Source: Brachionus plicatilis (taxonomy: Eukaryota > Rotifera > Eurotatoria > Ploima > Brachionidae). Taken from it: a DNA stretch of 64,000 nt. Below the pieces are notes generated by a model that saw nothing but the letters and a program-made list of their open reading frames with translations, was not told the origin of the DNA and searched no databases. The first letter of the stretch is position 1. Each line of letters starts with the position of its first letter. Made by a program: the position numbers and the translations under genes. The stretch covers positions 811,978-875,977 of the forward strand of contig QEOQ01000253.1 in NCBI GenBank assembly GCA_010279815.1, read 5' to 3'. Shown in pieces: positions 47,654 through 59,019 of the stretch.

Positions 47654-48089
47654 TTGTTTGATTATTTTTAGTTTTACTTAAGAATTGATAATATCAATAT
47701 TAATTATAAAAAAATTTTTAGTTATTTATTTTGGAAAGAAAGCCTGATATTTTGATTATCGAAAAAATTCAAATATACTTACTTTTAGACTGTAAAATAA
47801 AATTCTATAGATATAATATTTTAATAAGAGAAATTTTGGAATAAATTCTTATTTTACAATTTTGATTTGCAGAATGATAAATTTTTAAAATAAAATTAAG
47901 TTTTTAAAAGATTCAAAAACTTAATTTTTTTGAAAAGAATATTGTCAGCACATCCAAATAACTGAAATAAGCGACCATCAATTAACTTAAACAATATTCA
48001 ACTTTAACAACATTTTGGAAAAAAAAAACTAGACTCCGTCTAAAAATCAACTGGAACAAATTTTACTGAGGGTAAACCAATAAACGATC
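47654..48089. other. Intergenic downstream of WDR24
   Basis: AT-rich 3' flank with no coding signal. The next recognisable sequence is a LINE remnant. Confidence 0.45.
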
Positions 48090-49190
48090 AAGTATTAAAT
48101 GAGAGAAATTTTAATGAATTATGAACAAAAACAATACGATCATATCCGTCCCAGAAAATATACATAATCTGATTAAAGAAAAGAAGAAAATTCGGAAAAT
48201 TTTTCAAAAGAGCCAATTAACCGAGCACAAAAAAATTTTAAACGCAATTATTTACCGTCTTAAAAAAAGAATAAAGGTCTTCAAAAATCACAAGTCAAAA
48301 ACAAAATTTCAAGAACTCGTCGACTATTATCAATCAAGCAGTAGACACTGGTAATTGGTTTAAAAAACTTGAAAACTTTTCTTAAAAAAGTCTTAAAAGT
48401 AAATGATCAAATCTTAAAAAATGCCATGGATACCGGAAGCATTTGCGAATAATATATACAACTTTGACCCAATTTAACAAAAAAATGCACCAACTTTTGA
48501 TAATTTGGAATACATCTCAACAACTGATCTTATTAATGAAATCAAAAAAATAAATCACAAAACATCAACATGTTTTGATTAAATTTCGGACGAGGCATTA
48601 AAAAACCTACCATTTAGTACATTAAAAACGATACATACTTTATGCGATTATTCGGTTAAACCAAGTCATATACCAACTAATTGGAAGAAAGCGAAAAATA
48701 TCATGATAGCAAAGACAAACAAACCAGTCAATCTTCTCTCTTCAATTCTCTTCTGAATTGTTTAGCTAAATTTCTTAAGAAGATAATGAGCGAGATTATT
48801 CAAAATTAAGTATTTCCTGAATGCCAAGCTTGATTCCGACAAAATCGATCATCGCAAGAACAATTACTTAGACTAAACCTCAAGTGAAGAACTCAAGCTT
48901 TTCCTTCAAATAGCTACAAACAAGATAATAGAGTTTTGTGAAACATGGGGTTTCTCTATCAATACATCCCAAACCTTCTACACTACATTTACAACGGATG
49001 GACAAAGAAAAAATTACCAATTCAAATACAAGTAAAATTTAAACAAGTCAATACCGTTAGATTCATATCTGACTTTTTTAGGAATTAAGCTAGACTCATA
49101 ATTATTCTTTAAACAACATCTTTCACAATTTGGAAAAGAACAATCATCGAAAAAAATATATTTAAAAGAAAATTGTTCGGTAACAGCCTA
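48090..49190 (+). mobile_element. Non-LTR retrotransposon (LINE) ORF2 fossil
   Basis: Plus-strand fragments in several frames follow the order of a LINE reverse transcriptase ORF. First a Lys-rich linker (VPENIHNLIKEKKKIRKIFQ). Then pieces with INEIKKINHKTST, DEALKNLPFSTLKTI, WKKAKNIMIAK and LLSSIL-type RT motifs. Last, the WGFSIN and YTTFTT segment. Internal stops and frameshifts are frequent (for example TAA within the S-T-C-F-D region), so it is inactive. It appears to belong to the same family as the fragment at 55874. Confidence 0.7.
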
Positions 49191-49246
49191 ATGGAAATAT
49201 GGCCGGCCAACTCACAATAAAAATTAAAAAATAAGGGTGTCCATAC

Positions 49247-50000
49247 TCCCCACAAAGAAAAAACTGATCCACACAAAAAAAATCTGACACACACAAACAA
49301 AAATCTTCTCAGCACAAAATTTTCTAAGAAAATGAAAATTAATGTTTCTGCACAAAATTTTTGTGTTAAATACATAAAATGATAAAATTGAAAAATTGTG
49401 TTTTTAATTTTATTTGAATGAATATATGTTCATAGAGTATAATTTTTTATTAGATTTAAAAAACAAATGTTTATGAAAGCCAAAAAATTTGAAAGTCTCA
49501 CTCATGTGGTATATTCAAAATATTTTTAAATCGCAAAATATATATGTTTAAAAAGCATATTCCACGTTTGCATAATGGTTTCTACAAACTAAATATAGTC
49601 CGTATGACATATAACTGCAAATATTTTGTAAAATTGGCTTATTGCTCCCATTTGTTGGCTCTAAAGATTTTATTGAGCAACGATGAATTTGTTAAAAAGC
49701 CTAAAAGAGGACGAACAAAGTTTGCTAAAAATTGGTATTCTAAAAACTAAACTTAATATTTTTTAAACATTCTATTGATTTGAATTTATTAAAAATAATA
49801 TTTAGATAAAAAACTAAAAAATTAATTCATCTGACTTAAAAATAAAATTAAAAACACAATTTTATCATTTTATGTATTTAACACAAAAATTTTGTGCGGA
49901 AACATTAATTTTCATTTTCTTAGAAAATTTTGTGCTGAGAAGATTTTTGTTTGTGTGTGTCACATTTTTTTTGTGTGGATCAGATTTTTCTTTGTGGGGA
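49247..50000 (+). mobile_element. MULE-like element with about 170-nt TIRs, internally deleted
   Basis: Left end TCCCCACAAAGAAAAAACTG pairs with the right end (reverse) TCCCCACAAAGAAAAATCTG. The inverted repeat continues for about 170 nt with few mismatches and one short indel. Long TIRs suit Mutator-like elements. The interior encodes a C-terminal SWIM-like fragment at 49544-49750. No clear target duplication was found (the flanks share only CATA). Non-autonomous. Confidence 0.72.
49544..49750 (+). pseudogene. SWIM-type zinc-finger tail of a MULE transposase
   Basis: The frame ends at TAA 49750 and encodes RMTYNCKYFVKLAYCSHLLA followed by a basic tail KPKRGRTKF. This matches the CxC(x)nCxH SWIM pattern near the end of MULE transposases, except that the second Cys is Tyr (CKY). 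The DDE catalytic region is absent. It is probably a decayed remnant carried by the element. Confidence 0.6.
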
Positions 50001-51119
50001 CATAATATTCTCAAAAAATAATACAAAAAATTTGTTTTTTGGGCGGAGTAGCTGAAATTTGCGAAATAGATGAATCTATGTTTCCCGTCTACAGGCTTTT
50101 TTTGTGTAACGCGTCTTCTCGTTCTTGAACTTAATTGTCGTAAACAAAATTCTGTTCATATAAAAAAAAGCGAAAATAAAATAAAAATTGTTTTAAATCA
50201 ATCACTTACCTTATGACACACCTTCTATTCAACTTTCTGGCCTTTCTAGGACTAAAAGGTTGATAGAATTGAGTCTAGACTGAGAATTCTGCTCGAAAAA
50301 TACATAAAAAAAAGTTTAATATGTAAAAACACACTCATTACTTCAATTATAAAGGATTATATTGAAGTTTTTGTTGAAAGCTCAAGAAGTTCTGAATTTA
50401 AAACTCTCCTTTGTAAAGCTTTTTCAATGGACAACTGTTTTTCTGTAACATTTCCGATTTCTTTTTCAACTTCTAATGTCATTTTATTAATTTAATTAAT
50501 TCAACACAACTTTTTATATGGACACTTTTTTAAAATTTTAAATACCAATGGCGAAAGGAGTTTCAATACTCAAAGCCTTTTATTTTTTGAAATATTAAAT
50601 AAACTATTAACAACAACAACAATAATAACTGAAAAAAGAGTTCCAAATTAAGACTTCTAGATAATATTGATCTGTTTTCGAAACTAGTATAAAAACAAAT
50701 TAAAAATATGTAAGAGATCTGTATTTTGAAAAAATGATTAAAATTTTTTTTCTTAATTACGTTTTAAATCTATTATTTGAGATAGATATTTGATTTTTAT
50801 TTAATTTCCTTTATTTATAGACGCGTCTACTTGGTTTTTTATTACCTTAGAGCGTCTACTTACGTTTTAAAAATTGAGCACATCCTTTTTTTTATTATTT
50901 GTGTTTAAAGGCAAAGACTTTAGAGAGCGCATTTGGGTGTTTTGGATTGTTGAAAGGGGAATACCAGGTCAACTAGATCAGAGCAGATGCTTCCGTAAAC
51001 TCGTGCTCACGACTCTAAGAGTAAAGCCTAAATCCAACCTTTTTTCTTTTAGAGTTAATCACATCGTTTCTATGTTATTACAATTAAAATTTAATTTGCT
51101 AGAAAATACCCTGAATATG
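50001..51119. other. Repeat-derived region with a possible transposase trace
   Basis: About 50035-50095 (+) encodes FLGGVAEICEIDESMF, resembling the GG-x-VEIDES segment of ISXO2-like transposases in animals; too short to be sure. A 42-codon minus frame (50355-50483) starting MTLEVEKEIGNVTEKQL is unrecognised. From about 50890 the base composition becomes more GC-rich, which may be the flank of the next retroelement. Confidence 0.35.
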
Positions 51120-52500
51120 GGCTGACCGGTGGACGAACCGCGGGTCAGCTGTTTTTATTAAATTAAAATAAAAGAGTTCGAAAGCTGCCGAAATGATGTC
51201 GGACAGCTTATATTTATACGCGATTAGCTACAGTGCGGTGCGTAAGCATAGTTAACGGTGTTTTGCGCCTGGAAGGCGCGTCCGCCGGATTGTCGGCAGA
51301 TGGCACGTAGCTAACGCAAATATTATTGACGATCCTCGCACAGTTGATATAGATGATCAGGCTGAGGAATCGGTGCATGTTGTCCGCTCCAGAGGTGCAG
51401 AACCTCATCCTAAATCTCAGTCTGTCAATGTTAATGACGAGACTGAGATAAACAAAGTAGTCCCTCCGCGTAACCAGTGACATGCGGAGGAACGTATTAA
51501 TCACCGGACCTACTTTCCCGGCGAACTCCCCATAAATCCCCATAATAATTACGGTACCCCCGTACTCTCGCGAGGGTCTTTCCCTTTGGATCAGTGGTCA
51601 GGAGGGAAAAGGCTATCTCCCTGACAAACTTGGAGGCTTCCGCGCTCCTTTTAATTCCCAATCAGTCCCATTCGGCCCCAAGGAAGGTCAATTTTCGGAC
51701 CGGGTTTAAGATGGACTTCTTCGCGTTTAACACCCAACCTGCGAGTTTTAACTTCGCCCTAAGCACATTGACCAGGACTTGGAGCTTGTCCCGATCACGA
51801 TGCGCAATTAGCAGGTCGTCCAGGTGCCCATAAGTATAGCGCGTGTACTTCCGGATGAAGGTAAGTACAGCGTTAAGGAGCATTTGCTGGATGTAGGGTG
51901 CTTGAGCGAGAGACCATCCTATTAAACTGATAGAACTTGCCCCCGTAACCAAAGGTGGCTACAAATTTAGAGCTGGGGTGCAGTTCTACGTTAAAGAAAG
52001 CCTGTTTAAAGTCCATTTTAACGTACCCCAGATGACGTGGCCGCTGAGTGTCCGTGGCCGCCTGGTACAGGGACTTCAAACAGAACTTTGGCGCTTCCGA
52101 GACTGGGAATTCCTTATTGAAGGTTGCGATCGAAGTGGGTGGAGAAAAATATGTGTCCACTTCGATCTGGAGAGGTTCCTGTCCGCTTTGGAGTTTGAGC
52201 GGGAAGAACCTCATGGACATATCTGATGAGGGCGAGGATGGTTCGGAGAGTTCGGAGGTATTGGCGGTTGTGGTTGAGTTTGAGCCGGATTCATCAGCTT
52301 CTTCTGGATCGTCGCCCTGCCCCTGCTGATCGGCTTGCTCGTTGGCGAGGTCTTCCTCAGATTCCTCTGGGATGTCCTCGTACCCCCCTGACTCTACGAA
52401 AAAGTATTTGTTTGTATGGTCTCCCCAAAAATATTTTCTTGTAACAGGACGACCATACTCCCACCTGTGGATCCTCGAGTAATTAGGGTGGTAAGTGGTG
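51120..52500 (-). mobile_element. GC-rich retroelement pol fragment (RT and RNase H remnants)
   Basis: Base composition is near balanced against an AT-rich background. Minus-strand frames at 51873-52220 and 51662-51952 carry RT motifs: YVKMDFKQAFFNVELHP, GKFYQFNRM, then (after a frameshift) AQAPYIQQML and the HLDDLLIAH active-site box. The frame at 51214-51543 ends in SYVPSADNPADAPSRR, typical of the end of an RNase H or connection domain. Order on the minus strand is RT then RNase H. At least one frameshift separates the two RT parts. I would place it among LTR/DIRS-like retroelements but cannot name the clade. No LTR pair was identified. Confidence 0.7.
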
Positions 52501-53025
52501 GGTTGATGGATGTTAGTTAGTAGATCCTTCCTGACACCATGCTAACTTTCAGTAATGAAATAAATCTCTTGTTGGAGGGTAAAATTTTCCAAGCTAACAA
52601 AAAATCTAATGAAATAAAAAAAAACTTAAAATTTAAATTAATAACTAAAAAATGTAAAATATTAAATTGTCAAAACTGAATTTGTAAAAATATATTTTTA
52701 GATAATTAAACTATCTTTTGGTACCTACCTGTTTTAGCAGATAGAATTTTTAACCTTCAAGTTCTTTTCATCCCTAAGAATTCTAATTTTAGATAATTAA
52801 AAAAATCCATACGATTAGCCCCTCAAGCATTCAGTCAGTCAAATTTCTAGATTTTTTTATATAAATCATTGAAAGTGCTAATTTTTTTAATTATGAAAAA
52901 ATTTTTAATATATTTCATGTTTCGATTATTATTAAGATTCGTTTAAAAAAAACATTTCTTAAGGTAACCATGGATTTAAGTTTTTTTATAAAGTAATATT
53001 TTGAATTTATAATTGTCAAACTAAT
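52501..53025. other. Upstream region of the TIR-domain gene
   Basis: Return to AT-rich sequence. No coding signal. Should contain the promoter and leader of the gene at 53026. Confidence 0.45.
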
Positions 53026-54894
53026 ATGGATAGAGGTGCATTAGATTATACTGTGTTAACAAGAAATGAAATTTTGAAACGAGAAATACAATTTGTGTCC
53101 AACTATGAACATTTTTCAACTTGTTTTTCAGATCAACAATTTTTAAGTGCTTTATCACAGATAAAAAACCAAATTGCACATAAAAAAGACAAAATTACAA
53201 TCATCAACTGGTCTTGTGACATAAAATTCCACGACAGCCTGGTACAGGCGCTTGCACAATGCATTTCAAAAAAAAAAAAAGAAAAAGATGAGCTAATGGA
53301 ATCAAAATACTCAACAGCTAAATTATTATCCTCTATTTGTAGGACATGGTCAAATTATTCATTGGTGTTTTGCAATTGCTTTTTTCAATCAAGTGGATTA
53401 AAAGTAATTTTCACATATTTGAAGGACGAAAACTTAAGAGAAAATCTCAACAACAAAAACATGTTCACTCTGGTAAGATCTTTGATTGGTTGTCTTGTTA
53501 ATTTGTCCAAATTAAATGCGGTGTATAAAAATGAATGGAAAGATGAAAATAGTACTCAACTAATTCTGGACTTGTCCAATGATTTTGAGAATCAAGACGC
53601 TCAGATGGCATGCTATATCGTTTTGGCAAAAACTGCTGAGGAAGATGAAATTTCAAAGTTTCCAAACTTAATTAAAATTATTCCAAATATTATTTTTATA
53701 GTAAATAAAATAGCAGTTAAACTAGAAACTAATAAAAATATTAGTCGTACATATTTACAAGTGAATGAACAAACGACAGAGCATGTGTCACAAATTTCGA
53801 TCAGTAACACACTCTGGCATTTAATTGAACTTCTAGATGCTCTATACTCAATGGCAGTCAATGACTCAATCAAAGAAACTATTTATTTTGAGTACAAAAT
53901 GAATGAATGCTTAAGAAAATTGATTTTTTTTGGAAATCAAGCTGAAATAAGCCATTCGGTCAGACTCTTGTGGCAACTTTGCTTCAATTCTAAAATAGCC
54001 CAAAGCGTGTTCACTGATTCCGAATTGATTAAAACAATTGAAGCCAATTCATCGAATTCAGATAATTCAGAAAATTTAAGAGCCAACTGTAAAGGATGTA
54101 TGTGGATAATAAATGGCAAAAATGATGCACATTTATCTGAGGAAATTAAGGAATTGGAAAGTGTAAAATGTGAGCTAAATCACATAATGATTAGTTATAA
54201 TCGCGATAGTCGAGACTTGTGTCTTAAAATTAAACAGGATTTGGAAAAAATTGGTCAAAATGTTTGGATTGATGTAGAAAATATACACGGTTCGAGTCTT
54301 GAAGCGATGGCCAAAGCTGTTGAGAATTCAAAATGTGTCCTAATGTGCATGACTGAAAAGTATAAGCAAAGTACCAATTGCAGAGCTGAGGCAGAGTATG
54401 CTTTTCAGCTGAATAAACCAATTATACCTTTGATAATGCAAAAAAATTACAAGCCAAATGGATGGTTGGGAATAATTCTTGGTTCAAAGATATTCATCAA
54501 TTTTACCAAGTATGATTATGATGAATGTTTTAGACGAATAAAGCATGAGATAAGCACGATTTTTAAAATTGAAGAATCAAATTTGCAGAATATTCCACAA
54601 ATAAATCCACAACAAAATCCACAAATAAGTCCACAAATAAATCCACAAATAAATGCAGAAGACGATATTGAGAAATGGTCAGAAATTAAAGTGAGTGAAT
54701 GGTTTTCAGAAAAGAATATAAACAATATTGTTTGTGAAAATTTACTTCCCTGTGATGGACAGACACTAAAACAACTTTTTGAAATAATGCAAACTGCACC
54801 AGAGTTTTTTTATTCCTCAATTAGTCCTGAAAGAAAAGTATCATTACGAGATCTAGCTAATTTTACGAAGGAATTAAAAAAATTGTTTAAATAA
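53026..54894 (+). CDS. ARM-TIR-SAM-like protein (candidate NADase / innate signalling)
   Basis: Single-exon gene of 622 residues. Residues 1-370 are alpha-helical with armadillo-type periodicity (for example LVRSLIGCLVNLSKLNAVYK and LIELLDALYSMAVNDS). A TIR domain of the TIR_2 type follows from about 386 to 515: HIMISYNRDSRDLCLKIKQD, VWIDVENIHGSSLEAMAKAV, MCMTEKYKQSTNCRAEAEYA. A short NPQ/SPQ repeat linker comes next, then a SAM-like C-terminus from about 543 (IEKWSEIKVSEWFSEKNI). Counting back from the K-P-I-I-P strand, Glu455 falls where SARM1 has its catalytic Glu, so NAD cleavage is plausible. Domain order differs from SARM1 (ARM-SAM-SAM-TIR). The target and activator are unknown. It lies beside retroelement remnants and lacks introns, so retroposition or transfer is possible but unproven. 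Confidence 0.85.
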   Translation: MDRGALDYTVLTRNEILKREIQFVSNYEHFSTCFSDQQFLSALSQIKNQIAHKKDKITIINWSCDIKFHDSLVQALAQCISKKKKEKDELMESKYSTAKLLSSICRTWSNYSLVFCNCFFQSSGLKVIFTYLKDENLRENLNNKNMFTLVRSLIGCLVNLSKLNAVYKNEWKDENSTQLILDLSNDFENQDAQMACYIVLAKTAEEDEISKFPNLIKIIPNIIFIVNKIAVKLETNKNISRTYLQVNEQTTEHVSQISISNTLWHLIELLDALYSMAVNDSIKETIYFEYKMNECLRKLIFFGNQAEISHSVRLLWQLCFNSKIAQSVFTDSELIKTIEANSSNSDNSENLRANCKGCMWIINGKNDAHLSEEIKELESVKCELNHIMISYNRDSRDLCLKIKQDLEKIGQNVWIDVENIHGSSLEAMAKAVENSKCVLMCMTEKYKQSTNCRAEAEYAFQLNKPIIPLIMQKNYKPNGWLGIILGSKIFINFTKYDYDECFRRIKHEISTIFKIEESNLQNIPQINPQQNPQISPQINPQINAEDDIEKWSEIKVSEWFSEKNINNIVCENLLPCDGQTLKQLFEIMQTAPEFFYSSISPERKVSLRDLANFTKELKKLFK

Positions 54895-55873
54895 ATATTT
54901 ATTTTTAATTTTTTTATTAATGGTTTACTAATGCCATCAAGCGATTATTTATAGTTTTTCTTTTTCGGCCCTGTAATGTTTTAGCAAATATTAACTTAGC
55001 AAAATCAATTTAGCTGATATAATTTTAGAAATAAAATAAGTAATTTTTAATGCAAATAAAAAAAAGAGACAAGTTTTATTTAATATTCTTACGAATCAAA
55101 AAAATAATCTGAAAATCCCAGCATAAAAATAATTTTTTTACATTTAAACTTTAATATTAACAATAATTTAATAAAGATTATTAAATCATGCTAATGCAAA
55201 AGTATTGTTTAATATGGACTGATATTTATTCTAATCAGATAATTTTTTTTTTTTTATTTCAGATAATGTTCAAATAAATCAGAATTTAGTGTCAATCAAT
55301 TTTTTTTTTAATTTTTACTTTTAAAATAAAGACAAAATTAAAATAAAGGTTAATTTTAAATTTTTTTTAAATTTCAAATTTAACTTCAAAAATTTTATAA
55401 GTTTATTCCAGAGGAAATTGGAAATTATTCTAAGAAAAAAGCAAGCATTTGCGCTTTCTCTTAGTTTAAAGAATTCACGGTTTATTCTAAAAAAATATAA
55501 TAATTTTATAACATGGCTACGAAGATATTAGTTCCATATAGAATTAACCCAATTTTGACATTGTTCCAGAAGTAGTGGACACGAGTTTACGGTAATTGTT
55601 TTTATTTGTTAAAAAAATAAATCGTTTATAATTAAATTAGCTAAAACATTAAGCAATTTTTCTTTCGAATCGACTGAATATGTTTTTAATATCCTTTCTC
55701 CATATTTTTACGTTCTTTAATACAAAATAATTAAAATTAATTATCAATCTTTTTGCATTTAATCGCTTTTTTACATAAATTAATTTGTCTTGTTAATTTA
55801 CGAATTTTTATTTATTTGTCTTGATTTTTAAAAATCTTCGAAAATTCAAGCGTTATTTTCTTTTAAAAGAAGT
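54895..55873. other. Intergenic downstream of the TIR-domain gene
   Basis: About 1 kb AT-rich, with many poly-T and poly-A runs. No supported feature beyond the presumed 3' UTR. Confidence 0.45.
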
Positions 55874-56575
55874 GTGGAATATGATCTCTTTATTTGGATT
55901 ACGTGTAAAATAACCAGACTGATCGTAAAAAATCTTCAACCAGCAATAGATAAAATAATTGACTTTTGCAAAACATGGGGTTTTGCCATTAACATCTCCA
56001 AAACGTGCTACACGACATTCACAACCGCTGGATTACGCAAAAGCTACCACAAAATCTACAAATTTAAGCTTACAGGACTGAACTCAGAGATTCTCTTCGA
56101 CGCAAATACAACCTTTCTTGGTATCAAGCTTGACCCCAAATTATCGTTTAAACCACATCTACAGGATCTTGAAAACAAACTAACGTCTAAAACTAACTTA
56201 CTCCGTCGTATTAAGAATTTCAAATGGTCAAACTCCCTATTAATCAATCTTGTGCTGACAAATCTCTCATCCGATCCTTATTCTAATACTGCTTCGCGAT
56301 ACTAAACAGTGGGACCGAAAAAATAAGTTCTACTCTCCAAAAAACTCAAAACAAATTCTTGCGTATTATTTAGTATTTTCCTCTCAAAACATCAATTTGT
56401 ACCATGCACAAAATACTTAAGCTAGAAACCATTGAAGAAAGAGCCAACAACTTATTTCTTAGGTTTTTGTCTAACAAATCAAAGCTGTGCTGATCGCAAA
56501 AAAGATCGAACAACTCATGTCAGAACGCCCTAATTTGATAAGATTTTCAACTCCATTCGATAAACTTAGCTTTAA
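55874..56575 (+). mobile_element. LINE reverse transcriptase 3' fragment
   Basis: The frame 55874-56305 encodes IDKIIDFCKTWGFAINISKT, TTFLGIKLDPKLSFKPHLQD and LTSKTNLLRRIKNF, the palm/thumb end of a LINE RT. Further frames to about 56575 encode TEKISSTLQKTQNKFLR- and LKLETIEERANNLFLRFL-like segments after frameshifts. 5'-truncated and broken. A more complete fossil of the same look lies at 48090-49190. Confidence 0.75.
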
Positions 56576-56997
56576 TTGAATCACTTTTTATCTGATTTTT
56601 TTTTTCCAATTTTATTCGGTCATCTAAATTTGTATCAATTTTTCCGTTTATTGCGGGCTCAAACGAAGGTCTTGAAACATCCGGACGTGCCCTGGGGTCA
56701 CCCGATAAATATTTTTTTAAATAAAAAAAAAATTCTTTTAAAAGAAGAGATGGCTAATTAACACTAATCATGTCAGGTAACCATTAAGATTCTCAATTTT
56801 GAAAAAATCTCAAATGAAAACAAATGTAGGAAGTAGTTAAGTGACATGTAATAAAAAAAAATTTTTAATTTTTAAATGTTAATAAATTATAAGAATGGAA
56901 AAAATGAAAAAAATTAAATAAAACTTAAATAAATAGAATCTTTAAAAAAAAGTTATTTTATAAAAAGTTAATTTAATTAATTAAAACCAGAGTTGTT
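56576..56997. other. Intergenic, LINE 3' flank
   Basis: AT-rich. Possibly includes LINE 3' UTR (CATCCGGACGTGCCCTGGGG near 56680). No gene supported. Confidence 0.4.
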
Positions 56998-57129
56998 TAA
57001 AAGTCACAAGTCTTAAGTCAAGTCCAAGTCCAGACTTTTTTTTTCAAAAGTCGGACCAAAGACTTTAATTTTTTTTTGGACTTTTTTTTTAATGACTTGG
57101 ACTTTTTTTGGGACTTCTAAACAACTCTG
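56998..57129. mobile_element. hAT-like MITE (CAGAGTTG family), short copy
   Basis: Starts CAGAGTTGTTTAAAAGTC and ends GACTTCTAAACAACTCTG. The flanks ATTAAAAC and ATTAAAAT match 7 of 8. 132 nt with strong internal complementarity (AAGTCCAAGTCC against GGACTTTTT). Same family as 28681-28998. Confidence 0.75.
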
Positions 57130-57221
57130 ATTAAAATTATCTTTTTTTATTTCAAGCTTAAATAGAGATCGAACAAAATGTGCTAAGTAATAATTTGCAA
57201 GCTTATTTGAACAACAAAAAC

Positions 57222-57445
57222 TACAGTACATTTCTAAACTAAGTTAACAATGTTTCGAAACATTGCTAAAGCAGTTTTTATGAGCGGTTTTAGTAATGTT
57301 TAACTTAGTTTAAACTTTTTAATAAAAAAGATCGGGCAATGTTTAAAACAGTAAAAGCAGTGCATATGAGCGGTTAAGCAGTGTTTAAGAGCAGCTTTAA
57401 AACTGCTTAAGCAGCCTGTTAACTTTGTTTAAAAATGTACTGTAC
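57222..57445. mobile_element. MITE with CAGTACAT ends, TA-flanked
   Basis: Left TA-CAGTACATTTCTAAACTAAG and right (reverse) TA-CAGTACATTTTTAAACAAAG are inverted repeats flanked by TA, as in Tc1/mariner-type elements. The interior repeats AGCAGT and GAGCGGTT motifs. Non-coding. Confidence 0.65.
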
Positions 57446-57978
57446 TAACTTTAAAAAATTAAGCTTGTGAGTTTTTTATATGAAAACTCATCTGTATCAT
57501 AGGAAAATTTTAAAATTTGCTCAAGTTTTGGCTTTTGTTCTTCAAGAGTTTGTCATTGGTTTTTTTTACAAAATAAAAGAATATTTAGATAAATCAATGG
57601 AAAATTATGAAAAAATTCATGATAAAGACTACAGATATATTTGTTAAGTCAAGGTATAATATCGAGTTATGAGATGTTATGAATGACTTTTTGAGAATTT
57701 CTTTTTTTTATTTCTTTTTATTTATGAAAAATAATTTTTTTTTATTTAGTTTTTATCATATATATAAAATATTAATGAATTTATTAAATTTGCTAATTAT
57801 TTAACTTTAAAGGATAATTTTAAAATTCTTTTATTTTATTTTGTATTTATTGTTTGCCGTGCCTCATAAGACTGATTAACTCTTCATCTATCAAATTCAT
57901 TATAAAAATATAAAATGTAAAAAAATTAAGAATACATAAAATTATAAAAAAAAATTGAAAAAAGTTATGATCTATTAG
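57446..57978. other. AT-rich intergenic segment
   Basis: No coding sequence or repeat structure recognised. Confidence 0.4.
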
Positions 57979-58700
57979 TTATTTGAAAAAATTTAACAAC
58001 AATGTATTTAAGTTAAATACTTCAAATTTTGAAATAAAATCTATATAAATTAAATTTATGTTATTGAAAATTGAAAGCTTAAACGTCGAAAACATCTTAA
58101 TTGATCTCTTGATCACAAAAGAATCTAGTAATCTTGAGCAAAAATACTCAAAAGTTTTTTCTACACTTTTTGATTTTGCCATTGGTTCAACTAAGTTATT
58201 GCCGTTCCTTAAATTATAATTCAAATTTCTTGAGTCATTTTTCTTTAATTTCTCTTTCAAATTCAGAGGTGAGTTAAAATAAAAAAGCCATTTGTAAAAG
58301 AAAGTAAGCATCCTTTCAAAAATTCTATGCTTCAATGAATAAAGAATATACATTTCTTAACGGTAAATTATTTTATTTAAGCTGTTTTCTTCAAGCTTTA
58401 CATTTAAAAGTTTAATGATAGAAAAATAATAACTCTTAGCTGATTTATAAATTGCTTCTTTTGAAAAATAGCATAAAAGCGTAGAGCAATAATCAAAATT
58501 CGGTAGGATTTAGGTCTTAAAAAACTGGACCTTTACTGAAGTAGCAAGATATTATTTTGATAGATAATAATTTCCTATTCACTTGCAGTGATAAATTAGA
58601 TACATATTTAGTAAAGTTAGGATCATGATCAATTATGAAACCTAATAAACAGATTTTCTTAACTACTAAGATATCTTCATCACCTACTTAAATCTTTTCT
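57979..58700 (-). mobile_element. LINE reverse transcriptase C-terminal fragment
   Basis: The minus-strand frame 57979-58353 encodes NYNLRNGNNLVEPMAKSKSV then TFEYFCSRLLDS, the usual last segment of LINE RT ORFs. Upstream on the minus strand (to about 58700) broken frames encode LQVNRKLLSIKIISCYFSKG and PNFDYCSTLLCYFSKEA. Several stops interrupt it. 5'-truncated, inactive. Confidence 0.65.
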
Positions 58701-59019
58701 GAATTCAAATTTTCCTATTTTTCAAAAATCAAGGGTATTTTATATTGTATTTATTGTTTAAATTTAATCACTTAAAATTTCGATTATTGAAAAAAAGAAA
58801 TTTCAAAGCAATAAAATTTTAAAATTTTATTAAAATAAATATGTAACAAGCAAAAGTTTATCAGTTAAAAATCGTTCGAGAAACATTTGAAATAGTCTAA
58901 AATAGTTTTATCAAAAAACTTATTATCATTTGAGATTTAGAAATCTGTTTTATTAAAAAAATCAAAATTCTAAAATAGAATCTTTTCCATAAAAAAATTT
59001 TTGTTGAAAAAATCAAAAA
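58701..59019. other. Upstream region of the PhoPQ-family gene
   Basis: AT-rich, no coding signal. Presumed promoter and leader. Confidence 0.4.

Noticed and set aside
51594..52444. Several plus-strand frames in the GC-rich island, one Ser/Glu-rich
   Set aside because: They lie opposite the RT and RNase H frames; length is explained by higher GC lowering stop frequency.
57013..57231. 72-codon minus-strand frame
   Set aside because: Lies largely within the hAT-like MITE hairpin; translation is Lys-rich and derives from the repeat.
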